This document shows positions 8,058 through 17,100 of a stretch of 64,000 nt of DNA, piece by piece. Numbering within the stretch: the stretch's first letter is position 1; every line of letters starts with the position of its first letter. The stretch lies in assembly GCA_023390115.1 (NCBI GenBank), contig JAEWDM010000026.1, positions 1 through 64,000 on the forward strand, given 5' to 3'. Made by a program: the position numbers and the translations under genes. The notes beneath the pieces were generated by a model that saw only the letters and a program-made list of their open reading frames with translations, was not told where the DNA came from and did no database searches. The stretch comes from Bacillota bacterium. Its GTDB lineage: Bacteria > Bacillota > Clostridia > Acetivibrionales > DSM-27016.

Positions 8058-8729
8058 ATGTGGTATGTGGCTACCTACCGTCCCGCAGCCCTCTTTTCAT
8101 TGAAAGACAGCCAGGCAACCAATATGGCTGCCAGGACTTTAATTGCCCCGTCTCCTTATGCAATTAAAATGGCCATGCTGGATAAAATAATTACCTTTTA
8201 TTCCTTGGAGATGGCAAGGGAGAGCTTCGGAAGGCTGAAGGAAATGCAGGTACGGTATAATTTATGCCCTTCACTTGTGATTAACAACTGCTTTGTCAAG
8301 ATATTGAAGGAGCCTAAGGAAAAGAAGGAGGGCAAGGCATTCCAGCAGAGTGTGTGCTTCCGCGAATATGCTTATTTCGGGGGCGATATGCAAATTGCCG
8401 TGGAGCTGAAGGATAATGACGAAAAGCAATGGCTGGACAGTGTTATGTGCAGGATTGGTTATTTTGGCAAAAGGGGCTGCTTTTTTCAATACCTGTCGTC
8501 GGAAATAAGGCAGGAGCTGGAGTCAGGATATTCGTGCTGCTTTGATGCCGGTGTTCAAACGGCAGGGATTCTGGTTCCCATGGACGATTTCGGTCCGCAA
8601 AGCACTTTTGACAAGGTCAGCAATTTCAGTAACGATAAGACAGACAGGAAAAAAAGGATATACCTTTTTCCATTTGTACAGAGGAGGTCTACCAAGGCTT
8701 TTTCACTGCTGGAAAAAATTCACGGCTGA
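8058..8729 (+). CDS. cas5: CRISPR-associated protein Cas5
   Basis: Cas5 caps the crRNA 5' handle in Cascade. The N-terminus WYVATYRPAALFSLKDSQAT has the Cas5 first-strand pattern, and IGYFGKRGCFFQYL near residue 135 matches the second conserved Cas5 segment. From ATG 8058 the protein has 223 residues. TTG 8043 and GTG 8046 are other possible starts, and GTG 8046 has an AGGGAAGG only 3 nt upstream, so the start is uncertain. No cas6 is present in the operon. In type I-C systems Cas5 itself cuts the repeat, but whether this one can is unknown. Confidence 0.82.
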   Translation: MWYVATYRPAALFSLKDSQATNMAARTLIAPSPYAIKMAMLDKIITFYSLEMARESFGRLKEMQVRYNLCPSLVINNCFVKILKEPKEKKEGKAFQQSVCFREYAYFGGDMQIAVELKDNDEKQWLDSVMCRIGYFGKRGCFFQYLSSEIRQELESGYSCCFDAGVQTAGILVPMDDFGPQSTFDKVSNFSNDKTDRKKRIYLFPFVQRRSTKAFSLLEKIHG

Positions 8730-8756
8730 TAGCCTGCGGCTAATGAGGATGGAAAT

Positions 8757-9257
8757 ATGTTTAAGGACTTAAAGGTAACGGGGACGGAGATTAATTACTA
8801 TTTTGTATGTCCTAAAAAGCTGTGGCTATTTTCTCACGGCATTCAGATGGAGCATACCTCCGACCGGGTCTATGTGGGAAAGCTTATACATGAGGACAGC
8901 TTTGGAAGAGAGGACAAGGAGATTCTCATTGACGGAGTGATCAAGCTGGATTTTATTAAAAAATCTCTGGAGGTGCATGAGACCAAAGCTTCAAGGTCTA
9001 TGCCCGAAGCGTCGCTGTATCAGGTTTTATATTATATGTATTACCTTAAAAATAAAGGAGTTGAGGGTATAAAGGGATATATCCATTACCCCAAAAGCAA
9101 GCGCAAGGATGAAATTATATTAACGGCACAGCATGAAGAGAGATTAAAGGAAGTTATAGGGAAGGTACTGAAAATACGGAATTCTCCTGTGCCTGAGCCT
9201 TGTGAAAAAATAAAGATTTGCAGCTCCTGCAGTTATTATGATTTATGCTTTTGCTAG
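8757..9257 (+). CDS. cas4: CRISPR-associated exonuclease Cas4
   Basis: Cas4 trims prespacers and selects PAM-bearing ends during adaptation with Cas1-Cas2. The 166-residue protein has the PD-(D/E)XK nuclease pattern: H in LIHEDSF near 46, D in IKLDF near 63 and ETK near 75. Cysteines for an iron-sulfur cluster occur at about 18 and in CSSCSYYDLCFC at the C-terminus. It starts 27 nt after cas5 and ends 9 nt before cas1. All catalytic positions appear intact. Confidence 0.92.
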   Translation: MFKDLKVTGTEINYYFVCPKKLWLFSHGIQMEHTSDRVYVGKLIHEDSFGREDKEILIDGVIKLDFIKKSLEVHETKASRSMPEASLYQVLYYMYYLKNKGVEGIKGYIHYPKSKRKDEIILTAQHEERLKEVIGKVLKIRNSPVPEPCEKIKICSSCSYYDLCFC

Positions 9258-9266
9258 GGGGTATGT

Positions 9267-10256
9267 ATGAAAAGAAGCTATTATATTATGCGGTCAGGCA
9301 GAATCCGCAGGCAGGACAATACTGTGTTTTTTGAAGGGGAAGAGGGAAAAAAGGCTTTGCCTGTAAATGATATTGAGGATATCTATGTAATGGGCGAGGC
9401 CGATTTCAACAGCAAGGCATTGAATTTTCTTGGCAAGAACAATATTCTGGTACACATTTTTGATTATTACGGCAATTATTCGGGGACCTTTTACCCGAAG
9501 GAATATTTATTGTCAGGGTTTACTATTGTAAAACAGGTGGAAAAGTATCTGAATTCCGCGCAGCGTTTGCAAATTGCAAGGGAGTTTATAAGGGGTGCCA
9601 GCCATAATATATTGAGAAACCTTAAATACTATCAGGCGCGCAGGGGAGAATTGGACGGCTTAATAGAAGCGATTGAAGCAGAAAGGGAACGGATAGGAGA
9701 AGCGGCGGACATTCAGAGGCTGATGAGTGTTGAGGGCCGTATGCGTGAAACCTATTACAGGGCATTTGACATTATAACCGGCGGCAAATTCCCGTTTGTC
9801 CAGAGAATAAAGCATCCTCCCGACAATGCTATGAACGCAATGATTTCCTTCGGAAACCACCTTATGTACACTGCCGTACTCAGAGAAATATACCAGACCC
9901 AGCTGAACCCTACAATAAGCTATTTGCATGAGCCGGGGGCAAGGAGATTTTCTCTCGCATTGGATATAAGTGAAATATTTAAGCCTATGATAGTGGACAG
10001 AGTTATATTCTCACTGGTTAATGAAAATATAATCACAGAGGGGGATTTTGAAAAGGAGCTGAATTACTGCTATCTGGGAGAGGGAGGCCGGAAGAAATTT
10101 CTTAAGGCCTTTGATGAAAAGATGATGACAGTGATCCACCACAGGAAGCTGGATAAAAAGCTGTCATATAAATCCCTGGTGCAAATTGAATGCTACAAGC
10201 TTATAAAGCATTTTACAGATATACAAGAATATGAAGCCTTTCAGGCTTGGTGGTAG
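9267..10256 (+). CDS. cas1: CRISPR-associated integrase Cas1
   Basis: Cas1 inserts new spacers at the leader-repeat junction together with Cas2. At 329 residues it has normal family length. The metal ligands are visible: E in SVEGRMRETYYR near 154, H in YLHEPGARRFSL near 221, and D in LALDISEIFKP near 234. The start ATG follows AGGGGG. Cas2 begins 2 nt after the stop, so the pair is translated together. Confidence 0.97.
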   Translation: MKRSYYIMRSGRIRRQDNTVFFEGEEGKKALPVNDIEDIYVMGEADFNSKALNFLGKNNILVHIFDYYGNYSGTFYPKEYLLSGFTIVKQVEKYLNSAQRLQIAREFIRGASHNILRNLKYYQARRGELDGLIEAIEAERERIGEAADIQRLMSVEGRMRETYYRAFDIITGGKFPFVQRIKHPPDNAMNAMISFGNHLMYTAVLREIYQTQLNPTISYLHEPGARRFSLALDISEIFKPMIVDRVIFSLVNENIITEGDFEKELNYCYLGEGGRKKFLKAFDEKMMTVIHHRKLDKKLSYKSLVQIECYKLIKHFTDIQEYEAFQAWW

Positions 10257-10258
10257 CC

Positions 10259-10525
10259 ATGTACGTATTGATGGTATATGATGTGGGAGAGAAAAGGGTT
10301 TCCAAGGTCTTAAAGTATCTTAGAAGGCATTTGAACTGGGTGCAGAATTCGGTATTTGAAGGGGAGCTGACGGAAGGGCAGCTGATGGAGGTCAAGTCAG
10401 GGCTTAATAAAATAGTCAAAAAGGAAGCGGACTCTGTTATAATATTTACGGCAAGAAGTGAAAAGTGGCTTAACAAGGAGGTAATGGGAAAAGAGAAAAA
10501 TCCCGTCACAAATTTTTTGGATTAA
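10259..10525 (+). CDS. cas2: CRISPR-associated protein Cas2
   Basis: Cas2 dimerises to form the core of the Cas1-Cas2 integrase. The start is ATG 10259, just after the cas1 stop, giving 88 residues that begin MYVLMVYDVGEKRV, the standard first strand with its conserved Asp. The C-terminus has the basic pattern of I-B-type Cas2. The TAA stop overlaps the hairpin that precedes array 2, so the cas transcript probably ends there. Confidence 0.95.
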   Translation: MYVLMVYDVGEKRVSKVLKYLRRHLNWVQNSVFEGELTEGQLMEVKSGLNKIVKKEADSVIIFTARSEKWLNKEVMGKEKNPVTNFLD

Positions 10526-10577
10526 AAAGTCGTCGACCCCCGGTGATGTAAAAACAGCGGAGGCTCGACGACTTTTT
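10524..10577. terminator. Hairpin at the cas2 stop, upstream of leader 2
   Basis: A perfect 13-bp stem joins AAAAAGTCGTCGA (10524-10536) to TCGACGACTTTTT (10565-10577). It overlaps the cas2 stop codon and ends in a T run, as expected of an intrinsic terminator. Its counterpart before array 1 is nearly identical. Confidence 0.8.
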
Positions 10578-10656
10578 ATTGCATTTGGAGCATATATATG
10601 GTAAAATTTTAGGCAGAAGCGGAAGGGCGACGCCTTAAAAAGGCGCAAACACTGCT
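10578..10656 (+). promoter_or_regulatory. CRISPR leader 2 with pre-crRNA promoter
   Basis: TTGCAT (10579-10584), 17 bp, TAAAAT (10602-10607) form the array promoter. The palindrome GCCTT-AAA-AAGGC lies at 10632-10644, and the last 12 bp before the first repeat are the same as in leader 1. The conserved parts are probably needed for spacer insertion. Confidence 0.75.
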
Positions 10657-11610
10657 GTTATAATCGTGCTATTGTAGAATTGAAAGTTGTATAACTGTTA
10701 TTGGTGTCGTTGTGCGTATTGGTTATAATCGTGCTATTGTAGAATTGAAAGCCGGAGCATTCTTTTTACTTCCAGCAAAATCCACCTCGTTATAATCGTG
10801 CTATTGTAGAATTGAAAGGACCCCAAACAAGTCAAAAAAGTCACGTCCCCGGACAGTTATAATCGTGCTATTGTAGAATTGAAAGTAATAAATAACTAAG
10901 CTTTTATCCCATTCCCCGCCAGTTATAATCGTGCTATTGTAGAATTGAAAGGAGTGTATCTTGCGTATGCCTAAACCCTCCGTTGGGTTATAATCGTGCT
11001 ATTGTAGAATTGAAAGTAATTCCCTCGTGCTTGACTGGTGGACAGAGGCCCTGTTATAATCGTGCTATTGTAGAATTGAAAGAAAGAAGTAACATTCTTA
11101 TGGAGGAGGAAAATACATGTTATAATCGTGCTATTGTAGAATTGAAAGCTACTGTTCCGCTTGCCTCCCTCCCGCTAGTGTGTCCGTTATAATCGTGCTA
11201 TTGTAGAATTGAAAGTGCAGCACTCGCGCACTTCCTCCGTCGGCTCCCAGGTTATAATCGTGCTATTGTAGAATTGAAAGTGCATAATCAAGTCTGCTTG
11301 TCGCATAATAGAACGGTTATAATCGTGCTATTGTAGAATTGAAAGAAGGAATTAAGGATATATACAACAGTGAAAACTATAAGTTATAATCGTGCTATTG
11401 TAGAATTGAAAGAAAAATCTTCAATGTTTATATCGCAAATTTTTAAAAGGTTATAATCGTGCTATTGTAGAATTGAAAGGGACAATTCTGGGACAAAACG
11501 TGGAAAAAATCTGGAGTTATAATCGTGCTATTGTAGAATTGAAACAGTCTAACATCATCATAATACCTAGGAGTGACAGGAGTTATAATCGTGCTATTGT
11601 AAGATTAAAG
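10657..11610 (+). CRISPR. CRISPR array 2, 14 repeats plus a degenerate terminal repeat
   Basis: The repeat is identical to that of array 1. Starts are at 10657, 10722, 10789, 10856, 10922, 10987, 11053, 11119, 11186, 11251, 11316, 11383, 11450 and 11516; spacers are 35-37 bp. The repeat at 11516-11545 ends AAAC instead of AAAG, as does the last repeat of array 1. A degenerate 29-bp repeat follows at 11582-11610, with changes in its last ten bases. Same repeat, same leader and same direction show that both arrays are served by the one cas operon between them. Confidence 0.97.
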
Positions 11611-11620
11611 TCCTCCTGTC
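11575..11620. other. Inverted repeat enclosing the degenerate last repeat of array 2
   Basis: GACAGGAG at 11575-11582 and CTCCTGTC at 11613-11620 form a perfect 8-bp stem whose loop contains most of the degenerate terminal repeat. There is no T tract behind it. The layout resembles the orphan repeat hairpin after array 1. Confidence 0.5.
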
Positions 11621-11741
11621 CGCATATTTAGGAGCAAATCTATGTTAATCCATGAAGATTTCTGGTAAAACAATATATTGAAAGCTGCGAAAGAGGAAGC
11701 ATATTTCTAAGCATACAAAAGCGGCACAGAATAGCGGCTTA

Positions 11742-11891
11742 ATGCCGCCGGTGGAGATTATGGCTGAGACGAATGAGACTATAAGGGACGCATTCAATTA
11801 TTTGCAGGTTATAAGCAATGATGAGCAGAAGCGGCTGGAGTATCAGGCAAATTTTTTTCATTTAAAAATTTTGCCAAACATACTATTCTAA
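11742..11891 (+). pseudogene. Fragment of a PD-(D/E)XK family transposase gene
   Basis: Bases 11752-11850 match 166-264 of the transposase gene at the left edge with about ten differences, in the same direction. The encoded piece reads EIMAETNETIRDAFNYLQ and onward to LEYQAN. After 11850 the homology stops and the frame runs into unrelated AT-rich sequence until TAA at 11889-11891. It is a decayed remnant without the catalytic domain. Confidence 0.7.
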
Positions 11892-11899
11892 CTGTGATG

Positions 11900-11928
11900 T
11901 TGACAATCATTATCGATAAAAATATAAT
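11900..11928 (+). promoter_or_regulatory. Consensus promoter of the HD-GYP gene
   Basis: TTGACA (11900-11905), 17 bp, TATAAT (11923-11928). The next gene starts at 11995, which leaves a leader of about 60 nt. Confidence 0.8.
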
Positions 11929-11994
11929 TATAAACATAAGGTAAAAATTTGTAACTCTATTACATTGGAAAGACGTTTAGAAGAGGATTTGCTG

Positions 11995-12630
11995 ATGTTT
12001 TTTTATTTAATGAACAGGCTGGTGGGAAAAGCTGCTTTCCATGAGGCTATTGAGTGTCTTGTAGCCGCATTGGAGGCCAGAGACGCATATACAAGCGGAC
12101 ATTCGCTAAGAGTGGCGGATATGAGCTCCGATCTGGGAAAAGCAATAGGCTTAAGGGGTCTTAAGCTTGAAACTGTGCATCTTGCCGCACATTTGCACGA
12201 TATAGGCAAGCTGGGTGTACCGGACGATGTATTGAATAAAAAAGGAAGGCTGCTTCCCGACGAATGGGCCCAGATTCAGATGCACCCTGAAATAGGCTAT
12301 AATATTTTAAGCAAGTCAAAGGGATTGATACACATAGCGCATATTGTGCTCTACCACCATGAGCGTTGGGATGGTAAGGGCTATACACATGGAATCAAGG
12401 GGGACAAGATACCTCTGGGATCGAGGATTATTGCAGTGGCTGACTCCATAGATGCCATGACTTCCCAGAGACCGTACAGGGAAGCCATGTCGTGGGAAAA
12501 GTGCATGGACGAGATTGTGGCAAATAAGGGGACTCAGTTTGATCCTATGGTTGTTGAGGCAGCCGAAAGACTGTGGAGGAAATGGAAGGAAAAAGATAGG
12601 GAGAAGGAATTCGCGATCGAAGGGGTATGA
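11995..12630 (+). CDS. HD-GYP domain protein, putative c-di-GMP phosphodiesterase
   Basis: The chosen start ATG 11995 has AGAGGA just upstream; an earlier TTG at 11965 lacks a ribosome site. The 211 residues are almost only the HD-GYP domain: H in TSGHSLRV near 36, HD at 68-69 in HLHDIGKLG, HHERWDGKGY near 121 with the GYP-like loop, and a D in VADSIDAMTSQRPYR. These are the metal-binding positions, so hydrolysis of cyclic di-GMP is likely. No input domain is present. A PilZ protein, a c-di-GMP receptor type, is encoded at 19821-20480. Confidence 0.85.
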   Translation: MFFYLMNRLVGKAAFHEAIECLVAALEARDAYTSGHSLRVADMSSDLGKAIGLRGLKLETVHLAAHLHDIGKLGVPDDVLNKKGRLLPDEWAQIQMHPEIGYNILSKSKGLIHIAHIVLYHHERWDGKGYTHGIKGDKIPLGSRIIAVADSIDAMTSQRPYREAMSWEKCMDEIVANKGTQFDPMVVEAAERLWRKWKEKDREKEFAIEGV

Positions 12631-12636
12631 GGGGAT

Positions 12637-12680
12637 ACAGGCCTGCATTTTTGCAGAAGCCGCAAATAATGCGGGCCTGT
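12637..12680. terminator. Weak hairpin between convergent genes
   Basis: ACAGGCC (12637-12643) pairs with GGCCTGT (12674-12680), with further pairing inside. No clear T tract follows on either strand. It lies between the HD-GYP gene and the convergent GNAT gene and may end both transcripts. Confidence 0.4.
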
Positions 12681-12687
12681 CTCTAAG

Positions 12688-13161
12688 CTAATACTCCTTA
12701 ACCATCAAGGCCCTTACATAACCTCTGTCCTTCGAAGTAGAATCAATGTAAAAGCCTCTTCCATAGTAAAAGCGCACCAGATCCCTGTACTTCGAGGCGG
12801 TATGCAGGCAGGCCTTTTTTACTCCCTTGGCCTCTAAAACCTTGTCTGCGAGATTTATCAGGGATTTACCGATGCCTATGTTATGATAATTTAAGTTCAC
12901 TCCAAACCTGCTTATATAAGCGGTACCATCCTTCAGAATATGTATTCTTATCGTTCCTACAGGTACGCTGTCTATAAAAGCTATATATACCAGGTTTTCG
13001 GCTATTGCCTCTCTTATGGCTTCCACAGACTCCTCCAGTGCTTCCATGGTTCCGGTAAGGCCGGTATCGGACATGTATTTTTTAAATGACTGCTGCAGAA
13101 TTCCTTGAATGGCTTCTGCGTCCCGGAGTTCTGCCCGCCTTATTATAAATGAATAATTCAT
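12688..13161 (-). CDS. GNAT-family N-acetyltransferase
   Basis: The 157-residue protein has the GNAT fold pattern: an N-terminal IRRAELRDAEAIQGIL segment, a central AYISRFGVNLNYHNIGIGKSLI segment with the acetyl-CoA loop (G-I-G-K), and a C-terminal FYYGRGF strand. It starts only 4 nt after argF and is therefore the last gene of the argD-carA-carB-argF operon. A role in arginine synthesis, for example as a short N-acetylglutamate synthase, is possible from context, but the motif typical of such enzymes is not visible. The substrate is unknown. Confidence 0.8.
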   Translation of the reverse strand: MNYSFIIRRAELRDAEAIQGILQQSFKKYMSDTGLTGTMEALEESVEAIREAIAENLVYIAFIDSVPVGTIRIHILKDGTAYISRFGVNLNYHNIGIGKSLINLADKVLEAKGVKKACLHTASKYRDLVRFYYGRGFYIDSTSKDRGYVRALMVKEY

Positions 13162-13165
13162 AACA

Positions 13166-14095
13166 CTACCCCTGCTTCTGAGCCATCAATAAAGCCATAA
13201 TTGCCTTTTGCACATGCATTCTGTTTTCCGCCTCATCAAATATAGCCGATTGAGGCCCGTCAATTATTTCCTGGGTAACCTCATAGCCTCTGTATGCGGG
13301 CAGGCAGTGAAGAAATATTGCGTCCTCCTTTGCAAAGGAGAATAGTTCCTTGTTCACCTGATACGGCATGAATATTTCTATTCTCTTTTCCTTCTCAGCT
13401 TCCTGACCCATACTGACCCATGTATCGGTATATATTACGTCAGCATTTTTCACAGCTTCCTTAGGGTTCTCCGTAAGAATTATTTCACACCCGGATAGCT
13501 TTGCTCCCTCCTCTGCCTGAATAACTATTTCCTTATCACATTCATAACCTTTGGGAGCGGCAACCGCAATGTTCATTCCTACCTTGGCGCAACCGTGGAG
13601 GAGTGAATTCGCAATATTGTTTCCATCACCTACATATGCCATTTTGAGGCCCTTTAAGGCGCCCTTTTTTTCATACACCGTAAAAAGGTCGGCAAGTATC
13701 TGGCACGGATGCATCAGATCGGTGAGGCCGTTTATAACAGGAATATTGCCGTATTTGGCAAGGTCCTCTACGTCCTTGTGGTCAAAGGTCCTTATCATTA
13801 TGCCATCTATAAAGCGTGACAGTACCTGTGCGGTATCATAAATCGTTTCTCCTCTGCCGAGCTGTATATCATTGGAGCTTAAAAACAAGGGATAGCCTCC
13901 CAATTGGTACATTCCCACTTCAAAAGAGACTCTCGTTCGGGTAGAGGATTTTGTAAAAATCATGCCCAGAGTTTTACCCTTCAGAAGATGGTGCTGTATG
14001 CCGGCTTTGACCTCTTTTTTCAGTCTTTCAGATAATTTGAATATTTCCTCAAAATCTTCTAATCTTAAGTCATAAAGGCTTATTAAATGCTTCAT
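13166..14095 (-). CDS. argF: Ornithine carbamoyltransferase
   Basis: The enzyme joins carbamoyl phosphate and ornithine to give citrulline. The 309-residue sequence shows the carbamoyl phosphate site STRTR at 51-55, HPCQ near 130 and the ornithine site HCLP near 264. It lies 33 nt after carB, which makes its carbamoyl phosphate, and 4 nt before the GNAT gene. Control by the ARG box in front of argD is expected. Confidence 0.97.
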   Translation of the reverse strand: MKHLISLYDLRLEDFEEIFKLSERLKKEVKAGIQHHLLKGKTLGMIFTKSSTRTRVSFEVGMYQLGGYPLFLSSNDIQLGRGETIYDTAQVLSRFIDGIMIRTFDHKDVEDLAKYGNIPVINGLTDLMHPCQILADLFTVYEKKGALKGLKMAYVGDGNNIANSLLHGCAKVGMNIAVAAPKGYECDKEIVIQAEEGAKLSGCEIILTENPKEAVKNADVIYTDTWVSMGQEAEKEKRIEIFMPYQVNKELFSFAKEDAIFLHCLPAYRGYEVTQEIIDGPQSAIFDEAENRMHVQKAIMALLMAQKQG

Positions 14096-14128
14096 ATCGG
14101 TTAACCTCCAAATTTAAGTTATATATCT

Positions 14129-17100
14129 CTATTTGTAATGCGAGTACTGATCAAGAGAATATATCTCCGTTTCACCGCGGTTTATTATGCGCTCTATTAC
14201 CTGAAGTATTGCATTTACGGTGTCAAGCGACGTAATACACGGAACATTGTATTCTATGGCTGTCCTTCTGAGAAGGAAGCCCTGTGTTGACGGTATCTTG
14301 CCCTTTGACGGGGTATTTATTATAAATTGTATCCTGTCATTTTTTATATAGTCCTGTATTTTACTGTGTGGAACCAGGGCCGTGTCTATGCCGGCGTCTA
14401 AAAGGTATTTACAGGTGTTTTCGGTTGCCATAAGCTTAAAGCTCAGCTCCTTGAGCCTTAAGGCAATTGCCTTGCATTCCTCCTTATCCCTGTCCGATAC
14501 CGATAGCAGAACGTTTCCGCCTGAAGGTATCTTTAAGCCGGAGGCCATCAAAGCTTTATAGAGTGCATTGTGATAATCCCTGTCTACACCCATTACCTCC
14601 CCTGTGGATTTCATCTCGGGACCTAAAAACGTATCCACTGTGGTAAGCTTGGAAAATGAAAATACCGGAGCCTTAACGGCAGTGTATTCACATTCGGGAG
14701 CAAGTCCCGGCGTGTATCCGAGATCATTCAAGGTGTTTCCCATAATGAGCCTGGTTGCTACATTTACCATGGGAATCCCCGTTATTTTGCTCATTACCGG
14801 GACAGTACGGCTTGCTCTGGGGTTAACCTCTATAACATAGACTTTACCGCTTTCATCAAGCACGAACTGTATGTTGAAAAGCCCTACTATTTCTAAAGCC
14901 TCCGCAAGCCTTGATGCATAATCTGCAACAGTGTCTCTGACTGCTTGGCTTATGGTCTTAGGAGGGTATACGGCTATGCTGTCTCCCGAGTGTACACCCG
15001 CTCTTTCTATGTGCTCCATTATGCCGGGAATAAGAACCTCTTTTCCGTCACATATTCCATCCACCTCAAGCTCCTTGCCCACTATATACTTGTCTATAAG
15101 CACGGGGTGCTTTGCTGATATGTCAACTGCAAGCGACATGTATTCCTCAAGCGATGAGTCGCTGAAAACAATTTCCATAGCTCTTCCGCCCAGCACATAT
15201 GAGGGCCTGACAAGCACCGGATAACCTATACTGTTCGCTATTTCACGGGCCTGTTGGAATGAGAAGGCCGTGCTTCCGGGAGGTATTGGGATGCAAAGCT
15301 CCTTAAGAAGCTTCAGAAATCTGTCCCTGTCCTCTGCAATATCTATGCTTTCAACGCTTGTGCCGAGAATTTTTACACCCTCATTATGAAGGGGCGCTGC
15401 AAGATTTATCGCTGTCTGCCCTCCGAACTGAACAATTATACCCACGGGCTTTTCCTTCTGTATTATGTCAAGAACACATTCCTTCGTTAACGGCTCAAAG
15501 TACAGCTTATCAGAGGTATCAAAATCGGTGCTGACAGTCTCGGGGTTGTTGTTGATAATTATAGATTCCAGCCCCATTTCCTTTAATGCCCTTACGGAGT
15601 GCACGCTGCAGTAGTCGAATTCTATGCCCTGGCCTATCCTTATTGGTCCTGAGCCTATAACAAGCACCTTTTGATTGTCTGATACCGTCACATCATCCCT
15701 TTCCTCATAGGTTGAATAGTAATAGGGAGTGACAGCCTGAAACTCTCCGGCGCAGGTATCAACTATTTTATAAACGGGGTTTACCGGGAATTTATCCCTT
15801 AGCTCAAGTATTTTTTCAAGAGGCACATTAGCCAGATTGGCAATATAGGAATCGCCGAAGCCTATTTTCTTTGCCCTTGAGTACAGGTCATAGTCCAGCC
15901 ATGCTATGCCTGAGATTTTTATTTCCTCTGCCAGCTTTACAATTTTTTTGAGCTTCCTTATAAAAAACTGGTCTATCTTTGTAATATTTACAATTTCTCC
16001 TGCGGTGACACCCTTCTGAAGTGCCTTGCATATTGCGAATATTCTCTGATCATTGGCCTGCCGTATAAACTCCGTCAGCTCATCCACTGTCTTGTTTTCA
16101 AAAAGGCTTAGGCCGAGCTGGTAGTTGAATTTTATATCCAGTGAATCTATGGCCTTTAAAAGAGACTCTTCAAACGTTCTGCCTATGGCCATAACCTCAC
16201 CCGTAGCCTTCATCTGGGTACCGAGGCTCCTGTCCGCCGTGGTAAATTTATCAAAGGGCCATCTGGGCACCTTGGTTACGACGTAGTCGAGAGCAGGCTC
16301 AAAGCAGGCATAGGTGCTGCGGGTAACGGAATTTTTAATTTCGTCCAGATTAAGCCCCACCGCAATTTTTGCCGCAACCCGTGCTATGGGGTATCCTGTG
16401 GCCTTCGAGGCCAGAGCGCTTGAACGGCTTACTCTCGGGTTTACCTCTATAACAACGTATTCCATGCTTGAGGGGTTAAGCGCAAACTGAATGTTGCAGC
16501 CGCCTTTAATATCCAGAGCGCGGATTATTTTTATTGAGGCCGAACGAAGCATCTGGTATTCGATATCGGACAATGTCTGGCTTGGGGCCACGACTATACT
16601 GTCACCGGTATGCACACCGACAGGGTCGAAATTTTCCATATTGCATATAATAATGCAGTTGTCGGCGTTGTCCCTCATAACCTCATACTCAATTTCCTTC
16701 CAGCCCGCCACGCTCTGCTCAATCAATACCTGGCCGATCATGCTTAGCTTCAGGCCCTTGCCGCATATATACTTAAATTCGTCCATGTCCGACGCAATTC
16801 CGCCTCCTGTACCTCCAAGGGTATAGGCCGGACGTATAATTATGGGAAAGCCCACCTTTTCAGCGAAGGCCACCGCATCGGCAAGACTGGTTACGATGGT
16901 GCTGAGGGGCACCTTTTCATTGATTTCCTGCATGGTCAGCTTGAAAAGCTCCCTGTCCTCGGCTTTCTTTATAGATTGCAGAGAGGTTCCCAAAAGCTCT
17001 ATACCCATTTCGCCGAGTATACCGTCATTTGCAAGCTCTACCGCCATATTCAGGCCTGTTTGCCCGCCAAGCGACGCCAGAATACCGTCCGGACACTCCT

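Noticed and set aside
8058..8729. Considered as the missing Cas6.
   Set aside because: The first strand and the YFGKRG segment are Cas5 features; there is no glycine-rich Cas6 loop.
10983..11192. Open frame running through CRISPR repeats; similar frames on the minus strand at 1451-1669 and 2148-2363.
   Set aside because: The frames come from the repeat itself, which is free of stops; no ribosome site.
11611..11646. The sequence after the degenerate repeat of array 2 as a second guide; an 8-base similarity to the region before the AgrD-like gene (around 48134).
   Set aside because: Eight bases are expected by chance, and the wider sequence and PAM side do not fit.
12688..13161. Firm naming of the GNAT gene as argA.
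   Set aside because: Only its position supports this; the sequence lacks the short-synthase motif.
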